The notes: generated by a model from the sequence alone, not told the origin. A stretch of 64,000 nt of DNA from Anopheles merus (GCF_017562075.2 NC_054081.1:1304834-1368833), one strand, 5' to 3'. Counted from the first letter of the stretch, positions 46,845 to 59,420 are shown. Numbers and translations are program-made.

Positions 46845-49560
46845 TACGAGCTTTATAGGATTTTCAGGCCATCTCAAACCCGTAAGGCTCATCTCCAATC
46901 CACAAGTGCCCAATTCAACATTGTCAATTGTGTGTTAAATGTTATTCAAGCATTCTATGCCAGATATTTCGAGCTTTCATTAAAATACAGTGGGAGTTCA
47001 AGGGTTGAACAAGTTTTGCCTGAAGTGTATTCTAGTTCGATGTTCGACTGATAGCTAGCTAGTTGCATGTACCTGTACAGCCAGTTTATTTAAAATTGGC
47101 GGAATTCGAAACGCTCAATTGTGATTGGGACGAATACTGCAACGGAAAATAGCATGAATAGGTGCTGTACCCTGTTTTAATTGTTTACAGTTTTAGTTTT
47201 CATTCTTAAAAACTCGTTTTTGTGGTTTTGAGTCGTTTGGGTTATGTGTATGACTGTTGCTATCACTGCTAATCGGTTTGCGAAAGAATCACTCCGCTCT
47301 CACAGTGTCAATTCAGTACTGCAATTAATCAGTTCCCAAATCATTATCACAGCACTTCTAACTGAATCATACCAAGCCTCAATCCATAGTAGGTTAGAGC
47401 ACACCACGGGCATCTATAACATGTCTTCCGACATTCTTGCCAAGTCCACAATATATGAACTCCGGCTGTCGTCCGCTAAGTTTTATGTTATATTTGTCAA
47501 TTGCTTATGAAATAGCACTCAAGGCTCCGATTATCTTTAAGGATTATTCCGATTATCCGGTAAAAAAGGAAACAAACTTTCATTAATATGTGAAAGGATT
47601 ATTTGAATGGCTTATTTAGAAAGTAATTAAATACATAAATTTTAGTAAGAAATATTTCGGCTGAACTCCTCAACTGCATTATTCTGTTTTTCGTTATGCA
47701 TCATTCATTATACATTATTATATAAACCTAATAAGAATAACAATTCTGGGGTATTCTAGGGGTCTAGAGTATTAAACTATCTATTGCAAAAGCTTTGTTT
47801 CACAGCTTTTAAGTATGAGGAAAAAAAATTGAACTAGAAAAAATATTAAAAAAACTGAATCTGAATATGAATCTGAAATTTGATGTGTTTTACGAAACAC
47901 AGGTAGAAATAATCCATGTTTGAACTTAACATCTTAACACTGATATGTTTCGCTTTATAGTCGAAATGAGCTTACTTTTAGGCGCATATTTTTAACGATA
48001 CTTCAATGCGCCTAAATGTATGCGGTTGGTGATACAGAATTATATTTTTAAGATCAAACTAGCTACAAAATGTGTCTCTCTTCTAACGACCAGCATTGAG
48101 AGTGGCCTATCACATGAAAACGATTTGTGCGCTTAGTGCTATATGGATTGTGAGAAAAAAATAGATAAGTAAAAATACTTGGAATTGTTTTTCCTGTTTT
48201 TTCCCCATGAACGCTATCTTCTTTTTATGAAAAGCTGTTTTACTTGAACGTCTTTCCACAGCTCGACAGGCAATTTTCCCAACAATCGTTATTTTCTGAA
48301 CCCCCTCTCTACTAGCTACCACCGACCAGTCTCAGCTACAACCTAGCCGACGGCGGGAGCAAACACTGTCCAAAAGAAGGGAAGGAAAAACTGCCGGTTC
48401 GTTTCCAAACACAGCGCCACTGACATGCAACGCTCAATCAATCCACCATCACTAGCCGGGAAACAAATCAAACTTCCAAACGTCTGTCTATTCCTGTGCG
48501 TTCCCATAGCCCCCCCAACACTCGCCTGATAACAAATCTACTTCCGATGACAGCTTCAGGACGCGCTTCCTGCCCAGAAACGCCTAACGCGAAAACGCGT
48601 CAAGGTGTCAGCGAAACGGAAAAGCCGACCACGGTGCAGAAGGAGGGGAAAGAAAGGCACCGAAGTGTTGACGCCGGAGTTGTTGTGCATTAGCTTGTAA
48701 CAATAAATAAACACACACACACACACACGGCGCGAATGGTGTTGAAATCGAACACGGGGCGGACAACCCCGACACTGAACGCGTTGCTAACGCGGCAAGC
48801 GACGAACACCCGGACCTAGGCCAACGTTCCAGCCGGTGGCACTTCCGCGGTCGTCGGCCGTCTAGTAATGCCGCACCGTTATCTATACAAACGGCATTGT
48901 TTAGTGAGTTTAATTTGGTGAAGGATTAAGCGTTTTTTTTTTTTGGTGGCTGGAGAAAGTTAGTGACAACGCTGACAGTTGAATTGTTTTTTTTTTCTTC
49001 AATTTCTTTTGTGGCTTTGGTCCCCGGGATTAGTGAGTCTTTTTATCGCGTTGTTTAAAATGCGAACTAAGAAAGTGATTAAAACGACAAAAAGGGAGGG
49101 GGGGAGGGGGTCGTTAAACCTACTCACTGCTGCCCCCCTCTTGTTTCCATCCCTTCGCCCGGTGGATTGGCCGCAAAACCTCAACCTCAGGTTTGATTAT
49201 TCAGAGTATTTTAGTTGGAACTTTTCCTTCCCCGCTCTGTTCCCTCTGTGCCGCCCAAATGCCACTCTCCCCCCCCCCTCACCACCCCCTCCACCCATTG
49301 AATCGGCTGTTTCGGTGCAGAACTTGATTGTGCTTGCGTCTCACGTACGCGACTGAAAATGATTGAAAACCACTGCAAATAGGAGTGAGGCCGCCTTCCC
49401 GCGCCCCGCTGCACCAACGCAACTCCGCCCCCCCCCCTCGAAAACGATCGCCAAACGCACCGAGAAACTTTTCCCTCAACCTCAACCATTCCGCTCCCTT
49501 CCCCTGCTCCTCCCCATCTCCAGCACCGGAGCAAACAAAGGATCCTGCTGGCAAGTTAAA
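46445..49560 (-). other. upstream block, AT-rich then GC-rich
   Basis: AT-rich to about 48300 with a (CA)n tract (46812-46839) and an inverted pair of bipartite motifs (47970-48024). GC-richer from 48300 with a CA tract (48712-48728) and C runs (49269-49277, 49429-49437). No supported gene. Confidence 0.45.
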
Positions 49561-49574
49561 ATGCTGCACATTTT

Positions 49575-50201
49575 TATGTACCCGCGGCAGGCAGCATGTA
49601 TGTTTTATGTACAGCCGGCGCCGCTATGTACCGCCCGGCTGTGTATGTACACACTACGCGCAGGGAAAATTAGTTTCTAGCCGTACATAGACGGGCAGGC
49701 CCCCAGTCCCCCCCGGGCTTACATCGTGGTCGAGCTTATCTCCGGCGGCGGGATGAACGCTTCGGGCTTCCCGCTTGCTTGCTGATCGGCAATCGGGGAA
49801 TGCATACATGGTATATATGGTCACATTCCGTTCCACACCCATGGAATGTGTCGTTCGCTTTGAAGGATCGTGGTACGTACCGTGTTCCTGCCGGTTCGGC
49901 CCCCCCCCCCCCCCATCCAGCTTTCAGGTTATTTAACATCACAAAAGTCACCGGGCATTATACAAGGACCGGTGGCCTTATGTGCAGGCGCTGGATCGCA
50001 AGCGACACTTTACATAGGGATCGGCAGCCGGGCTGAATGTAAGAAGGACGGCGCACATAAAAAACCAACAACCCAACTACGCTATACATACGCGAAGCGG
50101 CAGCTATGCTATGTAAAGTTTGGGGGCCTTCATGTCCATGTACTGCCATGTAGCAGCACCGTGGCAGAGTAAACAACGCCGCGCTGACGGCACACTATGT
50201 A
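49575..50201. other. TATGTA/TACATA-dense island 2
   Basis: Six TATGTA (49575, 49606, 49625, 49644, 50110, 50196) and three TACATA (49684, 50011, 50085) occur in 627 bp of otherwise GC-rich DNA, roughly thirty times the chance rate. CATGTA and CACATA variants lie between them. No coding potential recognised. Confidence 0.75.
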
Positions 50202-52193
50202 AAAGGGCGGGCTGCAGTACATGGGTACAAGTTATAAATTATTTCCACGCGCGAGTACGCCGCACGCGAACGTAAATAATACCAACTGTCAATAAAGGTG
50301 CCGAGCTGTTGGTTGCGAGATAAAGACAGAGAGATAGAGAGAGAGAACGAGAGAGAACGAGAGAGAGAAAGAAAGGGAGCGATTGGTAAAGAAATGCATA
50401 TAAAAAATGCCATGTTAAAGTTTAAGACATTTGAACTTGTCGTGTTTAAAATTTTATGTATTTCCGATCCTATCTCCCCTCCCCCTCCACTTCACTAACG
50501 GCCCACAGAAGCCGGCCAAACGAGTCAAATAACCGGCAGGAAAAGTCCCATCCACGCTCGCGCTCCCTTCGCCAGGAAAACCGGCCCATTTTCCCGGTGC
50601 AAGCACGTTAATCATTTTCGCAAAATTACGCCCAGCGTCGGGCGCTTTTCATTATTATAATTAATTGGCGATTGTTATCTTGATGCACTAATTATCATCA
50701 ATGCGCACTTCAGAAAACGACGGCTCCACTTGGCTGCCCCACCACCCCCACCCCTTGACCGCCAGTGCAGCCGTGTGGTGTGGTTGTTGGCCAGCACATA
50801 CAATTTCCAACCGTTCAGCCGTCCTATGTACCGCGCGCGTTTTATGTGCCCAAATGTGGCGTACCCTGGTGCATTTGTATTTACCTTTGCACCGTGCGAA
50901 AGGTAAATGATGGATGTAGGTTATGTGAGCGAGTGAAGGAAAGCTAGGAGCGAGCGAGAGAGCGACAGCCGTAGCCCCATGTAAACGGGAACGCCGTTTT
51001 GGGAGTTTGCACCAATCGGGTTGCGATTCGGGTAGATGCATTTTCGGTGCAGCGGCATTTTCGGCCACCGCGAAAGGTGCAGCCAAAATCCAGCAGTTCT
51101 GCACTCCCGCTGCTTCCCTCCCTCCGCTCCCAACCTACTGGGTGGAACGGGAACTTCGTAAGAAGAAGCACACGCCAGAAGCGCAAGAAAGGAGCAGGAC
51201 GCACGGCTTATCAAGGATATAAGTACACGTACACGCTTTGCGGGAGGGAGCGGAGATGGCGGTATTTTGCATGGCTCGATGAGAACGCGCGAGATTTGCG
51301 TTCCCCCTGGCTGCCAGGATGGCCAGGAAGCACCAGTGGATACAAACAAACAAAAAGCAGAATCGCGGTAGCACACCTTTTTTCCCCATCGCCCGGCCAA
51401 ACTCGGCGATGGAATATTGATAAAGAACTGAGCCGGGGGGAGGGGGGGATTTGGGTCTTCGAAAGGCCCGCCGTATTCAAATGCGATGCGAAACAGCAAC
51501 ACGGGCATTGCTTGGGGATTATTTGGAAGTGTTTGTTTTGCTTGCTTTTGCTTGCCTGCCCGCCCGCCCGCTGTTTGTTCGCTTCCGGCTGCTTTACTGT
51601 TACCATGATTGCACCGGCAGGTAACACGAACGCGCAGCGCGCCCCACGCATCCCACGCTAGTGACCAAGGAGCGAAAGAGACGAAAGAGAGTGGAAAGAA
51701 ACACGGAAGTCGCATAGATATGTTTACCCTCCGTGACGGATAGTTTGCGGATCGCATCGAATTACGAATGCCTTCGGCCGGGTGGCTCGCCCGCCCTCGA
51801 TGAGCCTGAAAAGTGTCACATGAAAAAAAGTGAACAATGAACAACTTATTAGGGGTTTTTTTTCCATTTTAAAAAAATAGTATGAGTATTTAGGGAACTC
51901 AATAAGGACCTTTTTACTATCATTGATAATAAGTTATATCATACTCATTGCTTCTAGTTCGATTTGATTTTAAGCGCCTAAATGTATGCAAACTAGGTTT
52001 GGTATCTCTTCTGTCTTTAATTAAGTAGCAGTGTGTTTGGTAGTAATTAAATTGGATTTAAAATGTATTCATGAAATTCATATGGAATTTTGACACTCCC
52101 TAAAACACCCTAAATCGTTTCTGTATCAGCAAAAAAGTGTCCCTGAAGCCGACTTCAAAACTACTTTTTTTATTAATTAAACACAGGTATCCC
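50202..52193 (-). other. upstream block, GC-rich then AT-rich
   Basis: A GA-rich tract (50326-50376), a homeodomain-type AT cluster at 50650-50700, GC-rich sequence to 51800, then AT-rich with an exact bipartite motif at 51975-51990. No supported gene. Confidence 0.45.
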
Positions 52194-52470
52194 CCGATAT
52201 ACGCTACATAAGTCGAAGCTTTTCGGTCAAATTCTAGCAAACTTTCGTATAATTTAGCTTGAAGTGGTAGGTTTGAGCCACCAAATCAGTTATTTGATCT
52301 GATTTCAACCGAAGATTACAATTTTGTAGCTTTTAAAATGGTTTTTTAATCCGACCAAAAGGGAATTTATTATGCATTTGGCATTTGATGTGTCAAATTA
52401 GTACAATTTTCTTGAAGTACTGTCAAATTTAGAAAATCGCGTATATCGAGGGTATATCGGGGAATACCTG
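52194..52470. mobile_element. pogo/mariner-like MITE
   Basis: The left end CAGGTATCCCCCGATATA and the right end, read inward as CAGGTATTCCCCGATATA, form a near-perfect inverted repeat. Next to the right end is TA, and CA lies at the left where TA would be expected. Together with the CAGGTA terminus this suggests a Tc1/mariner-pogo TA insertion with one mutated base. It is 277 bp and non-coding. Confidence 0.72.
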
Positions 52471-55065
52471 TAGTCATTAATGCAATTCTCCTATGTATCC
52501 ATACGTCTAAAGTTAACCTTCCTGCAATAAGCCTAAATGCAGATATGTATGTGATATTTTGCGCCTGAATGTAGAGTAACAGATTGATGCTTTTGCTTCC
52601 TTGCCTATGAAAAAACGCCTGAAAGTATGCAATCCCTTTGACATAATAACGGCGATAATCACAATGAAGATGATCTTCAGTAAAACATTTGTATTGCAGG
52701 ATTAGATCGGCGAATGTCAAATATCACGTTTGAAGCTAAATCCAATAGGATTTTTCTAAAAAAGTGCAATAGGTGTTTATGGTTGATCATTATTTAATGC
52801 ATTAATTACGATACGTGCTCAAAAAGGTTGCTATTTCTGGCAGATTCTCTAAATCTGCATAAGTCGACATAAGCCTTCATTGAGTAATAAGTTTTGGTGT
52901 TCGAAATTATTATTTTTTTCTTCAAAATGTGTAATGTAATGAAACAAATAATTCAAACAAAGCATGGAAATCATTAGTAAATCGTGAGACTCCTTAAATA
53001 AACAATCAGGAAGTCATCAATGGGAGCTTACTTAAACCTTGTAACACGATCATTGACAGATCAGATCAGGTTCGTTACATGAGAGTCTCTCGTTGGTTTA
53101 CACTGCTAGTACAGGAAGTCGTCATAATCTCATGTGTCCCTAAGATATATGAATAAGGAATAACAAATAGATCTGTTTCAAAAATACCACAAAGTTGTTC
53201 ATTGATTAAATGTTCTCTAACACAATTCTTAAAACATTCTATTAATAAATTTTAAAGAAGGATGTATCTGTTCGCTCAAACTATATGCATCCTTCCTCAA
53301 CTAAAACTGGTTACAATATTTTTTGGTCCAAAATCATCACCCATTCTTCCGCACGACGTCTGCACTGCAAACTGGATGTCAAAGCGAAAGAAAAACTGAA
53401 ACCTTTTGACGTGATGCTTGCAAAGATTCGCCATCCCTTTTTCCAGCAACCACAGCGCCGATAGCGCATCCAGCGGACCACGACCATACAAACGTACAAT
53501 TCGAACACTTTGGTCAAAGCATGCCCATCCTTGCACGTCCTTTCCCGCCACACGTTCACCGCCCCACGGTGACAGTTTACGGCATCCAGCCTCACCAACA
53601 GCAGCAGCAGTGGTTGGCTCAGCGTCAGCGCAAATAATGTGTCCTGGGGGCGATGGTCTTTGGATTATTCGCAAATTAGAAGCCGCCCATCCCACGCGGA
53701 AATGCACGGATCGTGCGACAAACGAGGGAGTATGGCCCGGGGGGCGGGGGCGGGTGGGAGTCCGCACAGTCCGAGTTCAAAGCGAAACTTCGGCGAGCGG
53801 CGGCGCGCTGCGAGTGACAGTTCAATAATTGAATTACCTTATGATGCAGCTTATTTGGCCGCGGGACAATTGGTTGTTAAAATAGCCTGGCCTCCAATTT
53901 TCGGGTTACAGTTCGGGCAATCGGACAATCGGAAATCGGAGAGCAAAGTGGCCCCGTTTGAAAATGCACCGGGGTGGGGAGGGGGGGGGAGGGTACAAAG
54001 GGTTGAGTACAAACATTGTGGAACGTTTTTTTGTTGTTGCTTTTATGCTCAAAAGGAAACAATACAACACAACAGCAAAAAAAAAAACAAGAAGCACCGT
54101 ACGTCCCAAATCACAACTGTTCGAGCTGTGCTGTGGCTGTTGTATCGATTGCTTTGGTGTTTCCGAATGGTTATATTTATTCTTTTTTTTTGTTTCACCT
54201 CGAGGGCTTTTTCGGGGGTTGCCCGCATAAGCTGACACCCTTCCGTTGATTGCATTCGCTGCGACAGCAGTTAGAATTCCATCCAAGCTCACTACCAGTA
54301 CATCGGTGGTTCTTTATAATAGAATAAGTTGTTGTTGTTCGTTTTATTGCTTTCCGTGACGTGAATTAAGCCTTTGGCAGCAATCAGTACAACGCCGCAA
54401 AACAACGATTACATAAGATCAAACCAAACATTTGTTATAAGATTCGTGGGAAGCTCGCGCGAATGCATCGTTGTGGCCCTGTGTAGTGCTGGAACGACTT
54501 TTTCCTTTTAAATAAATAATAGACTATTGAAATAATAAAATTTTATTGTTTCATAGGATTTTGGATACGTTTTTATTATAGAAAACTCTTAGCATTTAAA
54601 AACGAACAAAATAATGACAACATAAAGAGAGGTAGATTGTCTTATTATATGTTATTTGTAAGCTTGTTATGATTATATATTTTCTTCCCTATCTTCCTAT
54701 GCTTTGAAAAATTGAGAGGATGAAGCTAGTATTGTCTAGAAACTCCTGCTCAGACAAACATTAAAATTTACAGTTGTTATACTAAATTTCTTAAATTATT
54801 TGAAAATTATTTTCAATAGCCAAAATGGAGTGGACTCTATTACTAAAACGTTATAAAAAAAAAACAGTTGTGTGCAGGTTAAGAACACGATCTCTATATA
54901 AAATATTTTCCTAAGAGTTTGAGAAACATAGTTCTTGAGAAACATCTACCAGCTAGATCCAAATATATCATAAATATTAAAATGTTTTATGTATATTATA
55001 ATGTTTTTTTAAACATAGCATGATGAAAGATAGAATATAATAAATATTTAAACATGACAAAGTGA
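52471..55065. other. AT-rich block with a GC-rich island
   Basis: A cluster of bipartite motifs at 52504-52631, AT-rich sequence to 53290, a GC-rich island 53400-54280 with both-strand open frames that match no family I know, then AT-rich sequence again. No supported gene. Confidence 0.45.
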
Positions 55066-55740
55066 CTCTCTTGTCTGCTCTTCAACATCGCCCTAGAAGG
55101 TGTCATTCCAAGCGCGGGGCTAGACAAAGACATCCGTGGCACGATCCTCTACCGGTATCTCCAATTTCTTGCCTACGTGGATGACATTGACATCATCGGT
55201 AAGACAACAGCGAGGATGTGTGAGGCGTACACCCGACTCAAACGCGAAGTAGCAAGAATTGAATTGAAAATCAATGGGACGAAGACGAAGTACCTACTTG
55301 CCGGAGGCTCAGACCATCTGGCAAGCAGTGTAGTCGGAGCGGAGGATGTTAACGCTCTGGGCGTGTTTGAGCGACGCATCCTCCGGACCATCTTTGGCGA
55401 TGTTTTCGAGCATGGAGTTTGGAAGAGAAGGATGATTCGCGAGCTTGCTGAGCTGTACGGCGAACCGAGCATCCTGACGGCAGCAAAGACTGGTAGGATA
55501 CGATGGCTGGAGCATGTTGTGAGGATGCCGGAAGACTTAAGATTCCCAAAGAAGGTGTTCGACAGTGATCCCCACTTCAGCATAAGCCACAGGAGAGCAC
55601 AGTGAACTCGATGACTGGATCTGGTGAAGCGAGACCTGTTGGAGATCGGGTGTCTACATGGATGGGAGGCTACAGCCAGGGATCAAGCATCCTGGAGAAT
55701 TGTTGTGGATAGGACCATGTCACATCGACGTGCTCTATAG
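55066..55740 (+). pseudogene. decayed C-terminal part of a non-LTR retrotransposon reverse transcriptase
   Basis: In one frame from 55066 it reads LSCLLFNIALEG, then the catalytic loop AYVDDIDIIG (YVDD in place of the usual YADD), and further on INGTKTKYL. It then jumps directly to ALGVFERRILRTIFG and GRIRWLEHVVRMP. In intact relatives a longer segment separates the KTKY and FERR parts, so an internal deletion is likely. Two in-frame TGA codons (55603, 55612) precede the last piece, LDLVKRDLLEIG...WRIVVDRT, which ends at TAG 55738. A TGA also lies directly before 55066. This is a 5'-truncated, dead copy. I do not assign a clade. Confidence 0.85.
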
Positions 55741-56035
55741 TGAGCAGTCCAACAAGAGAGAGAGAGACAACTATTGTTATTGTATTCCTTTATTTCCTTT
55801 TTAGCAAGACGACAATAATTGCGGAGTTGAACTCACTACGTAGAGGTAATGAACTATAAAGACAACTTAGAAACATAACCGTATGGTTTTTTTAAAACAT
55901 TTTTTTAGTTTTTGTAGGCGGGAGCTTCCATCTTGTTCATTAATTTAAGAATTTCTCTATCCTGAGGATCATATTAATGTCTACTAATGCTTAAATGTAT
56001 AAATATAGCACTTTAAGATGATGAATGAAATGAAT

Positions 56036-56076
56036 CGCCGGTTTCTTGATACAGTCGTCAACTCCCACGACTTAAC
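56036..56076 (+). mobile_element. SINE200-like 5' fragment
   Basis: CGCCGGTTTCTTGATACAG and the following bases up to GACTTAAC match the first ~41 bp of the SINE at 14271. The match stops abruptly where TAGTGTTGG begins, suggesting interruption by the hAT-like element next to it. Confidence 0.7.
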
Positions 56077-56689
56077 TAGTGTTGGAATTCACATTAATGA
56101 ATCTGAATGAAACATTGAAATTATTCAATGAATCTGAATCTCGGCGAAAAAAAGATAAACATTAAAGATTAATTAATCACGAAAGATTTATGACTCTCAA
56201 AGACTCATGAATCTAATAGAGCTTTTTCGGAATCACCCGGAGTCGTGCGGAGTCGTCAAGAGTCGTCCGGAGTCGTCAGGAGTCGTCCGGAGTCGTCCAG
56301 AGTCGAAGTCTTCCGGAGTTATCCGGAATCGGCCTTCAAACTAAAGGTCTGTATACGAAATTCACCTGATACGAAATACCTGATCACAAGAACATTGCAA
56401 CGGATGGCTCCAGTTGATTCCGATCGACTATGGACGATTCCGAATGACTCCGACTTCTGTCGGCTCTTGGCCGACTACGGATGTCTCCGGACGGCTCCGA
56501 CCTCGAACAACTCTGGGGGACTCGAGATGACTCCAGACGACTATTGACGATTCCGGATGACTCCGAACCACTCCGAACGACTCCAGGCGACTCTGACTCC
56601 GGTCAGAACTAGTGGTTCCGATTTTGCCGGAGTCGGAATCTGACTAAGAATAGCCGGAGTCGGATCGTCGCTCCAGATACCACATCACA
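56077..56689. mobile_element. hAT-like MITE, diverged relative of 1962-2432
   Basis: It begins TAGTGTTGG and ends CCACATCAC. The right half shares long blocks with the intron 4 element (AGAACTAGTGGTTCC, ATTTTGCCGGA.TC) and the same GAGTCGTCCG / GACTCCGAACGACTCC minisatellite. The left ~150 bp differ from the first copy, and no clear 8-bp duplication remains. The left boundary may belong to a second element. Confidence 0.6.
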
Positions 56690-59400
56690 AATTTCACAGA
56701 ATATGGTTAAACAGTCTAGAACTCCTCTACGGCTTAAAAACATATGCATTTTGAGATCAATTTTCGAATGGATTGACTAAGCGTAGAAAAATAACACGCA
56801 TGAAACATTGCGTTTCAAATGTGAGTTATATATTGTCTAATATTCTTCACTACAAAATGGTAGGATCTCAAAGATATAAAAAGAGAGATCGGAGCAATGA
56901 TTCCGCAAAGGTACGAAAAGAACGTTGCAGGTGGTAGAAGGGATAGGGCAATAAGTTAAAGAGAAGAGTTAAAATTATTTTCATTATCGTAAATGCCTCT
57001 ATTTATTAATGAGATTAAACGTTGAACTTAAATTGGTTACATACAGCAATGACTCGTGATACCGTCGTGATACTCGCACGACTTAATATTTTATTGGACC
57101 GAGTAGGTCGTTACGTGAAAAAAAGAAGAATTGGGATTAACAGCGAGGCAGCTCCTGGAGTACAGTCTTTGAATGGCGCTTAACAGCAACCTTTACTCAT
57201 GAGCTCAACCCTCAGTTAACTAAACTAATATTTCAACCAACTACATGTAGATAATATGTTAATGGTTTGCACTTTGGTATGTTTCATTTGTTTAATAGTT
57301 TAATTATAAATTCAATGGCAGTGCCTTTTCAACTGACCAAGAGAAAGGGCTCAACAGGCTGTATTGCTTAGGTGAATACTATATGATTGTTGTTAATAAT
57401 GTAAACACTCATGTTGAACGCCGTTTTGCTGAATTTATAAATCAATCAGTAATGTGATAGTCTGTCTGGCAAAAGTAATTATTAGCCTTAGACGGCCTTA
57501 CCTTGGCACTAAAAACACTGCAAAACGGTAATAAATAAAAACAAGGTATGCGCTTACCTTTTCAAGTCCAATTGGAAGACTTATGCCACACAAGTTGCAT
57601 ACTTTTAGGCGATGCAATGTATTGCTAGAGATCAAAATTTCACAACAGAAGCAAACGTGAACGCATTGGTTTAGTAAAATTTCATCTTGATTTATGTCAT
57701 AAGAGAGTAAACATTCAATTGTTGATGAAAAGAGGCACTTAGTCAAGAGGATAAATGTAAGCCCGAAATTTGCATTCCAAAAAAAAAACATGTTTTGCCA
57801 TGAACTTTGTGACATGAAGTTTTGTGACAGGACCTCATCATATAGTGTGAGAAATTAATAGCGACCTCTTTTTGCAACTAAATTGAAACGTTTATGTAAA
57901 AAATATATAAATATTCTCTGATAAAATCCAAATTCGATGCTGTAAGGTAATTATGATCGTTTAAATCAAAAGCCGTGTATTCTCTGACCCAGAATAAAAC
58001 TCACCTATAAAATAAAACCAACAAATCGCCAGCATAGCACCGATGTTGCCGATGCCTTTGTTTCACTCGCAACGTCGTGCAGTCGTGCACGCGTCGAGGC
58101 TTAATGGGGTGTGTGCTGCCCCGAAACCGAAACGCAACGACGCGTGATCCGGCCCTGATCGAAGAGATCAGCTAGCGGGCATGCATTACAAAACCATTAA
58201 TCAATTACGTGCCCATCAGGTGCATTTCCGCCTCTTTCTTGCTGCTGCTGTTGTAGTTGTTGCTGCAACTGCAGTATGTATGATGCTATTAGTGCATTTG
58301 AAATGGAAACACGGGCAAGGAGGACTGGGGCCAGCCGCCAGCCGGGAGGAACATATTTTTTAATTAAAAAGCTTCAATTCAGCTCGGCTTTGGGCCGTGT
58401 TGGTACGCTTGAGAGGGGCAGGGAAGGGGTTGCGTACAACGGGGCATCTCTGCTCTCTGTTCAATTCTGCATCAGCAGCACCGAACCTTCGCGGGAAGCG
58501 TTTCTGGCGGAACCTGGAGGCATCGATTGCATACTTTTCGGTGAAGTGGAGCTGAAACCGAACCGAAAATGGGAAAATAGTTCAATGTTCCGTTGCGCCG
58601 CTGCGGGGGTGCGGAGCGGATGCAACTTCTGGCAGTTTGTGCAATGGCACAATGGCAGTTCCTCGCCTGGTCGCAATCCTTCGTCTTTCTTCTGGGGGAA
58701 AAGAAAAGCCCTGAGAGTCCTTCGCATTGTTTACAAAACCGATCAAAACCTGTATCTTGAACAACGTGGGTGAGACATGGAGGAAGGGGGGGGGGGGGGA
58801 ATAGGAAATGTCCCAAGCCCCTCCTCCCCCCTCCCCCGCCAATTTCCCCAGGGGACGGAGCGTGAATAAGGAAGTACATACCGAGCGGCGTGCAGTGGTT
58901 ATGGGTGTGTGTGCGGTGGCAAAGTTTTACCGAGCCAGATATACACCTAAGCCGCTGGCAGCACACTTGAAGCACCGCCACACCGCTCCCGGTCCCGGTA
59001 TCACGAGTAAAAAGGTAAATAGTAGAAAACATTGTAAATTATCATTCTGCACCGTCCGGCGACCGGCGACGGCTCGGGAGAACAAAGGATTTCAACGACG
59101 GCGTCGATGGCAACGGCTGGCCGAACGGGTTTTGGCACCGCTTCGGCTATGTGCACATACGGCCGGTGTGCCTGGGTGCAAGAAAGCTGTAACTAACGCT
59201 AACGCACGCCTACACCGATGCGGGATTACATAAAGTTTGCAGCGGCAAGGAAATACATCTCGCCGCTTGGCCAAGTAGCACGATTGCAGGTGCAAGACCT
59301 CCTCGCGCTAAACATAACTTCCATCGCTGCAAGTGCAACGCTGACTGTGAAGGTGTATATACCGACAGCCAAAACTGTACAATGCTGTATAATCCCGGCG
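56690..59400 (-). other. upstream block, AT-rich then GC-rich
   Basis: AT-rich to 58020 with an exact bipartite motif on the minus strand (57596-57611) and a faint SINE-like remnant at 57052-57090. From 58030 the sequence is GC-rich, with a homeodomain-type AT cluster at 58160-58220 and a G run at 58789-58799. No supported gene. Confidence 0.45.
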
Positions 59401-59420
59401 TGCGAACCATATAGCTAGCG

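Noticed and set aside
52370..52720. 116-codon minus-strand open frame
   Set aside because: It overlaps the right end of the MITE and has no domain.
53297..54235. Overlapping open frames on both strands in a GC-rich island
   Set aside because: No domain recognised and both strands equally open. Not enough support for a gene.
57052..57090. Third SINE200-like copy
   Set aside because: Only a short degenerate match to the SINE start. Too weak to list as a feature.
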